From Bacteroidales bacterium (GTDB taxonomy: Bacteria > Bacteroidota > Bacteroidia > Bacteroidales > WCHB1-69): a stretch of 49,338 nt of DNA. The notes beneath the pieces were generated by a model that did not search any database, had not been told where the DNA came from, and saw only the letters and a program-made list of their open reading frames with translations. The stretch spans positions 1-49,338 of the forward strand of contig JAEEIG010000111.1 of assembly GCA_016281255.1 (NCBI GenBank), in the 5' to 3' direction. Made by a program: the position numbers and the translations under genes. Shown in pieces: positions 43,003-49,338 of the stretch; the stretch's first letter is position 1, and every line of letters begins with the position of its first letter.

Positions 43003-43411
43003 TGTTTTTGACTCCACTGTTGTGGAGTTAGACCAACATCATAGCGACCGCAAAGGGAATCTTTCCGTTGTTGAGAATGGCTCGACACTTCCTTTCGATA
43101 TCAAGCGGGTTTACTATCTCTATGACATACCGGGAGGATCGTCACGGGGGGCTCACGCTCATAAAGAATTGGAGCAACTGATTGTCGCCGCTTCGGGTTC
43201 TTTTACGGTCACCTTGGATGACGGCAAACAAAAACGCAGCTTCTTCTTGAATCGTCCATATCAAGGACTTTATGTAAAACCCGGCATCTGGAGAGAGTTA
43301 GAGGATTTCTCCTCTGGCGCGGTATGCATGGTTCTCGCAAACGACATTTACAAAGAAGAAGATTACATAAGGGATTATGACGTTTTTCTAAAATACAGAG
43401 ACCTAATATGA
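42989..43411 (+). CDS. fdtA: dTDP-4-oxo-6-deoxy-D-glucose 3,4-ketoisomerase
   Basis: A 140-residue cupin with intact active-site motif RGAHAHKELEQ (53-63). It moves the keto group of dTDP-4-oxo-6-deoxyglucose from C4 to C3 so that an amine can be added there. The preceding gene is a paralogue with the same layout but an altered active site. The start (ATG 42989) lies within the last codons of that gene and the stop overlaps the acetyltransferase start by four bases. Product stereochemistry at C4 (Fuc3N versus Qui3N route) cannot be read from the sequence. Confidence 0.9.
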   Translation: MEKYNVFDSTVVELDQHHSDRKGNLSVVENGSTLPFDIKRVYYLYDIPGGSSRGAHAHKELEQLIVAASGSFTVTLDDGKQKRSFFLNRPYQGLYVKPGIWRELEDFSSGAVCMVLANDIYKEEDYIRDYDVFLKYRDLI

Positions 43412-43866
43412 TACATCCACTTAGCGATTGCAAAAACACCACAATTCCAGAATCCACCAACATTTGGCAATATTGCGTTGTCCTGCCTGGTGCGATTATT
43501 GGTGAGCATTGTAACATTTGCTCCCACTGCTTCATCGAAAATGATGTGAAAATTGGAAACAATGTAACGGTGAAATGCGGAGTACAGATCTGGGACGGAA
43601 TAGAGTTGGAGGACAATGTATTGGTCGGGGCGAATGTGACATTCACCAACGACATGTACCCAAGGTCAAAGAACAAAGACTGGAAGTTGTTAAGAACAAA
43701 GGTGTGCAAAGGAGCCACCATCGGTGCCGGATCTGTTATTTTGCCTGGAGTTATCATTGGCGAAAAAGCTTTTGTCGCAGCGGGTTCAGTTGTGACTAAA
43801 GATGTTCCTGCAGGTGAGTTATGGATGGGCAGTCCCGCAAGTTTTTGTCGAAAAGTAGATTTTTAA
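43408..43866 (+). CDS. Sugar N-acetyltransferase, left-handed beta-helix type (FdtC/QdtC-like)
   Basis: 152 residues of hexapeptide repeats: [41 protein letters not shown] and [19 protein letters not shown]. The typical end follows ([38 protein letters not shown]). In the Fdt and Qdt pathways this enzyme acetylates the 3-amino group of the dTDP sugar after the aminotransferase. It lies between the ketoisomerase (ATGA overlap) and the aminotransferase gene (3-base gap). Confidence 0.88.
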   Translation: MIHPLSDCKNTTIPESTNIWQYCVVLPGAIIGEHCNICSHCFIENDVKIGNNVTVKCGVQIWDGIELEDNVLVGANVTFTNDMYPRSKNKDWKLLRTKVCKGATIGAGSVILPGVIIGEKAFVAAGSVVTKDVPAGELWMGSPASFCRKVDF

Positions 43867-43868
43867 GT

Positions 43869-44984
43869 ATGATACCTTTTTTGTCATTAAAAGATGTAAC
43901 CGCTCTTCATGGAACAGAAATCAACGAGGCTGTGGCTCGTGTGGTGAATAGCGGATGGTATTTGCAAGGCGAAGAAAACAAACGTTTCGAAGAGAACTAT
44001 GCCAAGTTTATCGGGACTAAGTATTGTGTCGGCTGCGCGAACGGTTTAGATGCACTTATCTGGATATTCCGGGCATACATTGAGATGGGGGCTATGCAGC
44101 CCGGTGACGAGGTGATTGTGCCAGCCAACACTTACATTGCCACCATTCTCGCCATTACAGAGAATGGCCTGAAGCCAGTACTTGTGGAGCCTAAACTTAA
44201 CACATTGGAAATGAATGATGACTTGATAGAACAGCACATTTCAGACAAAACGAAAGCCATCTGCATTGTCCACCTCTATGGCAGAAACGCCTATACGGAA
44301 AAAATTGGCACACTTCGTGAGAAGTACAACCTGAAACTGATAGAAGATAATGCTCAAGCCCATGGCTGCAAGCATACTGACGGCCGTACGACAGGTAGCA
44401 TTGGCGATGCGGCTGGCCATAGCTTCTATCCGGGCAAAAACCTTGGGGCATTGGGCGACGGCGGTGCTGTTACCACCAACGATGAAAATCTGGCAAAGAC
44501 TATTCGCGCTTTGGCCAATTACGGTTCCCAGAAAAAATATGTGTTCAAATATACAGGTCGTAACAGCCGTTTGGATGAAATTCAAGCAGCGGTGTTGGAT
44601 GTAAAGCTAAACTATTTAGTTGAAGACAACGCCCATCGACAGGCGGTGGCTCATTATTACTATGAGAATATCAACAATCCGTTAATCACTTTGCCCGATC
44701 ATTTGCCAGACAGACAGAATGTTTACCACTTGTTTCCGGTTCTTGTGGCAAATGGGAGACGGGACATGTTGCATGATTATTTGGAACAGTATGGAGTAGG
44801 AACTGTAATCCACTATCCCATTCCTCCACATAAACAAGAGTGCTATAAGACTTGGGATGGATTGTCCTTGCCTATCACGGAGCGGATAGCTGATGAGGAA
44901 TTGAGTTTGCCAATTGGTCCATCCATAACGATGGAACAGGTTGATGCGGTAATAAAATTGATTAATGATTGGTCAGTGAAATAA
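43869..44984 (+). CDS. fdtB: PLP-dependent sugar 3-aminotransferase (DegT/DnrJ/EryC1 family)
   Basis: 371 residues from the ATG at 43869. The longer frame overlaps the acetyltransferase gene, and [10 protein letters not shown] is the normal N-terminus. The substrate/PLP motifs are [35 protein letters not shown] and [17 protein letters not shown] with the PLP lysine; [16 protein letters not shown] is the partner-subunit motif. It aminates the 3-keto sugar made by FdtA to give dTDP-Fuc3N or dTDP-Qui3N. The RmlA/RmlB enzymes that make the precursor are not in the window. Confidence 0.92.
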   Translation: MIPFLSLKDVTALHGTEINEAVARVVNSGWYLQGEENKRFEENYAKFIGTKYCVGCANGLDALIWIFRAYIEMGAMQPGDEVIVPANTYIATILAITENGLKPVLVEPKLNTLEMNDDLIEQHISDKTKAICIVHLYGRNAYTEKIGTLREKYNLKLIEDNAQAHGCKHTDGRTTGSIGDAAGHSFYPGKNLGALGDGGAVTTNDENLAKTIRALANYGSQKKYVFKYTGRNSRLDEIQAAVLDVKLNYLVEDNAHRQAVAHYYYENINNPLITLPDHLPDRQNVYHLFPVLVANGRRDMLHDYLEQYGVGTVIHYPIPPHKQECYKTWDGLSLPITERIADEELSLPIGPSITMEQVDAVIKLINDWSVK

Positions 44985-44988
44985 TTTG

Positions 44989-45894
44989 ATGATGACGGCT
45001 CCTTTAGTATCTATTGTTGTTGTTTCATATAATGCATCAGAATCAATTATTGAAACATTAGATAGCATAAAAAATCAGACATATTCCCCTTTGGAGTTGA
45101 TTATTGCTGATGATTGCTCTCAAGACGACACAGCCATCAAATGTAAAGAATGGTTGACTTTAAATCAAGAGAGATTTGTCAGAAGCAAACTCATTGTGAA
45201 CGAAGAGAACAAAGGGATATCGGCCAATTTCAATATTGGAATACGAGCATCCACGGGAGAATGGATAAAAATATTCGGGGATGATATTCTTTTGCCTGAC
45301 GCCATAGAAAAGAACATAGCTTTTGCAAACAAGAATGGCTGTAATATGGTAGTCTCAAGGGCTAAATGGATTTCCAATGAGACGAAAGAGGTGCTAACAA
45401 TCCTCCCCGAAGACAACTACAAATTTCCTGTTTCCAGTAAAGAACAATTCCTCGCTCATATTCAGAACAAACTGGTTGCCCCTTCCACGACTTGGTTCTA
45501 CAAGAGAGAGTTGTACGATAAATTAGGTGGAATTGATGAACGCTATCGATTGTCTGACGACATTCCTTTCGCCTTTAAACTGTTAGAATCCGGAGAACGC
45601 TTCTCTTACCTGCCTCAAGTGACAGTGCTTTATAGAATCACCTATACCTCCATCTCGGTGAACAGCAAATCGTCAGGAAAGCAAAAGCAGCATTTTTTCA
45701 AAAGCAGATCTGCTGTCTATTATGAGCTTCATGCACCTGCCTTAAAGAAACACAAGCTTTGGAGATCATTACTGCATTACAATTTGGAATGGTATTTTTA
45801 TAAGAAAAAAATATATTCACGGGATGATTCTTTTGCGCGCTATTTTTATGGCGCCTTCTTTACTGTATTAAAAGCCTTGCGTATTTTTTTATAA
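44989..45894 (+). CDS. GT2-family glycosyltransferase
   Basis: 301 residues from the ATG at 44989; a second ATG follows directly and either may be used. GT-A motifs: PLVSIVVVSYNASESIIETL, LIIADDCSQDDT and EWIKIFGDDILLPDA with the DXD-like GDD. It is the last gene of the plus-strand deoxyamino-sugar operon and starts four bases after fdtB, so it probably transfers the 3-acetamido-3,6-dideoxy sugar. This is an inference from position. It ends 17 bases before a convergent GT2 gene. Confidence 0.88.
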   Translation: MMTAPLVSIVVVSYNASESIIETLDSIKNQTYSPLELIIADDCSQDDTAIKCKEWLTLNQERFVRSKLIVNEENKGISANFNIGIRASTGEWIKIFGDDILLPDAIEKNIAFANKNGCNMVVSRAKWISNETKEVLTILPEDNYKFPVSSKEQFLAHIQNKLVAPSTTWFYKRELYDKLGGIDERYRLSDDIPFAFKLLESGERFSYLPQVTVLYRITYTSISVNSKSSGKQKQHFFKSRSAVYYELHAPALKKHKLWRSLLHYNLEWYFYKKKIYSRDDSFARYFYGAFFTVLKALRIFL

Positions 45895-45911
45895 CCCGGC
45901 TTGACAACACG

Positions 45912-46898
45912 TCAGTTTCTCCGAAAAACATTTTTCCCGAATTCATACAATCGTCGATAGCCACTATGCAAATAATAGTTACATCTAAAAACGCGATTGA
46001 GCGGATTATCCCAACCTATTACTTCAATGTAATCTGAATAGTTTGACAATATTAAAGTTTTTATTTCATCAAAAGCATCTTTGTTTTTGTTTTTTGCGGC
46101 TATATGCAATAAAACTTTCAATTTATAAATTGATAAACGATGCGACGCTTCTTTGTATATTGGCTCTTTATCCGCAAAAAAACTCTCCATGATAAACAAT
46201 GATTTTATTGGTTGCTCCCAAAAAACAGAATTTTGATATTGGTGTATATAAGACTGCGGATTTGTACAATCGTAATAATACACAAAACTATCTATTTGGG
46301 ATGTGTTTTTTGCGTAGTATGCCAGTAACGGTATTTGTTGCCAGTCTTCTCCCACATCGACCCCCTCCTTCAATCTGATATGGTAATCGTTATATAGTGA
46401 AAGCCTGACTAAATGGCCCCAAATTGTACGTATTCCTTCATGAATGTCTAACGTTTTCAGCAAAAACTCACGGTTGTCTTTATAGTCAGGTAAATATTTA
46501 TTTTGTTTTCCCTTGTTATTTATCACATAGTAGTTCCCCGACACAATATCGGCCCCAGTTTCCACCTGTTTCTCCACAAGCAAACGAACGGCATCGCGAT
46601 CCAAATAATCGTCGGAATCCACATGGGTAAGAAAAGGTCCTGATGCGGCATCGAGCGCGGTGTTGCGTGCCGCCGCCAAACCGCGGTTGCGCTCGTGCCG
46701 GATAATGCGCACTTGAGCCTTCCGCTCGGGATAGTCCTCCATCACCCGCTTCAGGATGGCAATGCTGTTGTCGGGTGAGCAATCGTCCACAAAAATGTAC
46801 TCCAAGTTCTCGTAAGTCTGCTCAAACAGGCTCCGCGCACATCGCTCCATATATTTCTCCACCCCGTAAACGGGGACCAAAATGCTTACGAGATACAT
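45912..46898 (-). CDS. GT2-family glycosyltransferase
   Basis: 328 residues. SILVPVYGVEKYMERCARSLF, YIFVDDCSPDNSIAILKRV, RGLAAARNTALDAASG and LTHVDSDDYLDRDAV (DSDD as the DXD site) make a canonical GT2 N-terminal domain. The C-terminal half is helical and AT-rich. It has its own promoter box at 46955 and is transcribed toward the deoxyamino-sugar operon. Donor and acceptor are unknown. Confidence 0.9.
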   Translation of the reverse strand: MYLVSILVPVYGVEKYMERCARSLFEQTYENLEYIFVDDCSPDNSIAILKRVMEDYPERKAQVRIIRHERNRGLAAARNTALDAASGPFLTHVDSDDYLDRDAVRLLVEKQVETGADIVSGNYYVINNKGKQNKYLPDYKDNREFLLKTLDIHEGIRTIWGHLVRLSLYNDYHIRLKEGVDVGEDWQQIPLLAYYAKNTSQIDSFVYYYDCTNPQSYIHQYQNSVFWEQPIKSLFIMESFFADKEPIYKEASHRLSIYKLKVLLHIAAKNKNKDAFDEIKTLILSNYSDYIEVIGWDNPLNRVFRCNYYLHSGYRRLYEFGKNVFRRN

Positions 46899-46930
46899 GC
46901 TTCTTTGTTTTGAACGCTGATTTTCAGTTA

Positions 46931-46993
46931 TTTATAGTTAAATTCTTCGCGGTGCAAACATACTATTTTTTGTCAAAAAATGATAACTATAAA
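46931..46993. promoter_or_regulatory. Inverted repeat around the GT2 promoter
   Basis: Arms TTTATAGTTA (46931-46940) and TAACTATAAA (46984-46993) are perfect complements 43 bases apart. The promoter box lies between them, together with an AT-rich dyad TTTTTTG-T-CAAAAAA at 46966-46980. In such AT-rich DNA chance matches are likely, so this is tentative. Confidence 0.35.
46955..46962 (-). promoter_or_regulatory. Bacteroidota -7 box for the GT2 gene
   Basis: TATGTTTG followed by C on the minus strand, 57 bases before the ATG at 46898. Confidence 0.65.
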
Positions 46994-47046
46994 ATGACAA
47001 AATTATAATCGCTGAGTTTTCTTACTGCCGGTGGCGCAACGGAGCG

Positions 47047-49338
47047 CTAGAGCACGGTGATGGTGCCTCTTTGGGTGAACTTCTTGCCGAACGGATTCGA
47101 ATATTGAATAACGTACTGATAGACATTGTCGTAGAATGTCTTCCCCTTGACTTCCCCATGCCAGCAGAAGTTTTTGTCGTTGGAGTAGAAGACCATCTCG
47201 CCCCAACGATTGAAAATCATGATCTCAAAATCAGCGATCTGATTTTGGATTCTCTCAGGAAGGGAAAAATAATCATTCAAGCCGTCAGCTTTGGATGGAG
47301 TGATGGCGTTGGGAAGGTAGAGGGTGATTTCCGAGGCGGCCACATGGATGGTGACGTGGATGACGCTGTCGCAACCATAGACGCTCTGGTAAGTGATGGA
47401 GGTGTCGATGCTTTGTCCACTTTCCAACAGGCTTTCGCTCAAGAAAATACCGTGGCGGTCGTAGGCGGTTCCTTCAGAGATGGTCTCTGTGAAATGGAGG
47501 TCGTATTCGGGATGCACCCGCAGTTGCAAAACAATCACACTGTCGCATTCCCCCACCTGAAAGACTCGACTAAAATAGTAAGTTCCAGCCTCTTCCGTCT
47601 CTGTTGCAGGGATGTCGAAGTTCTCATCCGAATAAGATTCGTGAACACAAACGTCAGCCGTGACAGTATCGTTGGGAATATTGCACGGATCAACACGGAA
47701 AGTGAAGAAGTTGTCGGTGGTGTCGCACTCCCCCTGCTGTCCGCCGTTTTGCGCCACACCGGTCCCGTGGTCGTTCAGCGCCACCACGATATTTTCGAGC
47801 TCGGGAATGTCCATTAGATCCTCTTCAGCAAATTGCACCTGCCGCGTAATGCAGTTTCCAGGCATCAGTGGGGTGGAAACCAGCTCGGTGTTCACCACGA
47901 CTCCCCCGTAGTTGTTGGCATAATAGGTGATATAGAACGGGGCGGCAAGTACCTGACTGCCCGTGTTGCAGAAGGTGTAGGTGTAGGTGAAGACCCCGTT
48001 TTCGTAGGAAGAGGTGGTGTCGGCAGTGGCGGAAACGTTCGCCACCGGCATAAACGGTCGTCCATATTGGTCGAGCAAGGTGGCCTGCTGCAGGAAGTTG
48101 TTGAACGGGCAACGCACAACGCCCTGCGGGTCGGTGAACGCGGTGGCGTTGTTAAACGATGTGGTGGGCACGGTGAGGTCCTTGTTGATGTTGGTGACAT
48201 TGTACATATACTGGTTCCACACGGGCCGCGCAGGTGCCCAAGGCTGCCCCGAGGATTTGAAAACATTCAGTTTCGAACTGCCCACGGAGACAATCTCCGC
48301 CGCCCCGTCGGCATCCACATCGGCGATGACCGGATACTGCATGATGGTGGTCTCGCTATACGGGAGAGTACTCAGCTCATACACCGGAACGGTATCGTTG
48401 TGGGTGATGTGGCTTTTTCCGCTGCCGTTCACAATCTTCATCGTGGCCTGGTCGCAGATCACCAAATCCAGCAGACCGTCCATGTTGAAATCGAAAGCCG
48501 TGAAGCTGTTCGAAAAGGTGTCTTCATTGGGAACCATATCCCACATAAGAGAAAAAGACTGTGTACCGGCATTGTACTTGTAAGCCTGTATTTGGCGATT
48601 CGTCGATGCACCGCTTTGCAGCACTATTTCCAACAAGCCGTCATTGTCAATATCTGCTATCAGCGGAATACTTTTTCCTGAACGGTTCGTATTGATACTG
48701 AGCGGATTACTGACTTGCCCGTTATGTACGTCCCACACATAGCAATATACTGTCCCTGCTTGCGCATCCGTGTTCTTGATGCTGATGAAGACATCGAGAT
48801 GACCGTCCTGGTTGAAATCGGCCACCTGCGTGTGTCCGTCAACGGGTGCGCCTCCCGGCGGTGTGACCTGCTGCGCCAATGTCATCGTGTTGCCCGCCGT
48901 TCCGTTCGTGTTGGTAATAGACACTTCGTAGATTTCATTGCCTAGTATCAGTTCCGGATGACTATCTCCGTACACATCAGCGGCAAAAGGGGAGGAGAGT
49001 TTCCGATGCGTGTACTGGCTGTAATGCGCATACGACAAACCTGCGTTTGTGGTATTCGCTGTTGCCAACAGCTTGCCGTTCTCCGCGTTGAACACCTTGT
49101 TGCGCACATATACCTCGGGGTGACCGTCGCCATTGAAGTCCACAAAGCTCACATTCACGGCATATTTGTCCGTACCCGTAGCATAGGTCTCGTCCGAAAC
49201 CCAAAAGGGCGTGTTGGGTGTCGCCGACGTGAGGTCGTAAGCCCGCAGCCGGTTGTCATAACAGGCCACCCCGCTCAGCGCTATGCTGTCGGAGGTACGC
49301 ACCAGCCCGTAAGCGGCCGCATCATACTCCGACACCGG
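47047..49338 (-). CDS. Secreted FG-GAP/VCBS repeat protein with type IX secretion (gliding-associated) C-terminal domain, N-terminus outside the window
   Basis: At least 763 residues; the frame runs off the right edge, so the GTG at 49335 is not a supported start. The N-terminal half holds several FG-GAP/VCBS repeats with calcium-binding loops of the DxDxDG kind: VDFNGDGHPEVYV, ADFNQDGHLDVFI, ADIDNDGLLEIVL, FDFNMDGLLDLVI and ADVDADGAAEIVS, predicting a beta-propeller. A beta-sandwich middle region follows. The last roughly 90 residues are the gliding motility-associated (CHU_C, type B) sorting domain: LPNAITPSKADGLNDYF, FEIMIFNRWGEMVFYS and VYQYVIQYSNPFGKKF. The protein is exported by the T9SS to the cell surface, probably for adhesion or glycan contact. 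It lies 148 bases upstream of the GT2 gene and is not part of the glycan operon. Confidence 0.9.
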   Translation of the reverse strand, partial: PVSEYDAAAYGLVRTSDSIALSGVACYDNRLRAYDLTSATPNTPFWVSDETYATGTDKYAVNVSFVDFNGDGHPEVYVRNKVFNAENGKLLATANTTNAGLSYAHYSQYTHRKLSSPFAADVYGDSHPELILGNEIYEVSITNTNGTAGNTMTLAQQVTPPGGAPVDGHTQVADFNQDGHLDVFISIKNTDAQAGTVYCYVWDVHNGQVSNPLSINTNRSGKSIPLIADIDNDGLLEIVLQSGASTNRQIQAYKYNAGTQSFSLMWDMVPNEDTFSNSFTAFDFNMDGLLDLVICDQATMKIVNGSGKSHITHNDTVPVYELSTLPYSETTIMQYPVIADVDADGAAEIVSVGSSKLNVFKSSGQPWAPARPVWNQYMYNVTNINKDLTVPTTSFNNATAFTDPQGVVRCPFNNFLQQATLLDQYGRPFMPVANVSATADTTSSYENGVFTYTYTFCNTGSQVLAAPFYITYYANNYGGVVVNTELVSTPLMPGNCITRQVQFAEEDLMDIPELENIVVALNDHGTGVAQNGGQQGECDTTDNFFTFRVDPCNIPNDTVTADVCVHESYSDENFDIPATETEEAGTYYFSRVFQVGECDSVIVLQLRVHPEYDLHFTETISEGTAYDRHGIFLSESLLESGQSIDTSITYQSVYGCDSVIHVTIHVAASEITLYLPNAITPSKADGLNDYFSLPERIQNQIADFEIMIFNRWGEMVFYSNDKNFCWHGEVKGKTFYDNVYQYVIQYSNPFGKKFTQRGTITVL

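Noticed and set aside
46994-47046. Possible tRNA in the GC-containing stretch before the T9SS gene end
   Set aside because: No cloverleaf or conserved T-loop sequence can be formed; the short GCGC dyad is too small.

Overview
The window comes from a Bacteroidota genome, most likely a member of the Bacteroidales. Three signals support this. Promoter -7 boxes of the TAnnTTTG type lie upstream of many genes. There are no clear Shine-Dalgarno sequences. At the right edge a large secreted protein carries FG-GAP repeats and a gliding-motility/type IX secretion C-terminal domain. No rRNA, tRNA, CRISPR array, transposase or prophage gene was seen.

Left part (1-18400), mostly housekeeping. A DUF1015 protein (cut by the window edge) is followed by a glycosyltransferase-like protein, a YitT-type membrane protein and IspE. 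A minus-strand RluD-type pseudouridine synthase and a large secreted protein with a CAP-like domain come next. A divergent promoter region then leads into TypA/BipA, a methyltransferase, SppA and a steroid 5-alpha-reductase-like membrane protein. A complete RND efflux system (lipoprotein adaptor, inner-membrane pump, outer-membrane lipoprotein channel) ends at a strong hairpin terminator that lies inside the 3' end of the convergent gene.

Middle part (18374-24080). On the minus strand are a sugar-transfer-associated ATP-grasp enzyme, a left-handed beta-helix acyltransferase, three genes for GDP-D-glycero-D-manno-heptose (gmhA, hddC, hddA; the gmhB phosphatase is absent here) and a GT4 glycosyltransferase. 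Gene junctions here carry unusual short tandem repeats that begin at stop codons. A structured intergenic repeat occurs at 4474-4545 and again at 19557-19626.

Accessory island (24179-28154). A three-gene hipB-hipS-hipT toxin-antitoxin operon has two candidate operators flanking its promoter. Next come an AAA-ATPase/PD-(D/E)XK protein and a truncated remnant of a second HipA-type toxin.

Right part (28155-46898), a surface-polysaccharide locus. It has a methyltransferase, a YfhO-type membrane protein and a GT4 enzyme. A nine-gene minus-strand operon then runs from 42252 down to 32668: a cytidylyltransferase-PEP mutase fusion, phosphonopyruvate decarboxylase, phosphonoacetaldehyde reductase-like Fe-ADH, GT2, UDP-glucuronate decarboxylase, LicD transferase, UDP-galactopyranose mutase, a galactofuranosyltransferase-like enzyme and GT2. 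A plus-strand operon encodes a dTDP-3-acetamido-3,6-dideoxyhexose pathway with two tandem ketoisomerase paralogues. My reading is that this locus builds a glycan containing galactofuranose, xylose, a 3-acetamido-3,6-dideoxy sugar and probably heptose. Its most unusual feature would be 2-hydroxyethylphosphonate, activated as a CMP ester and transferred by LicD. No flippase or polymerase gene lies in the window.
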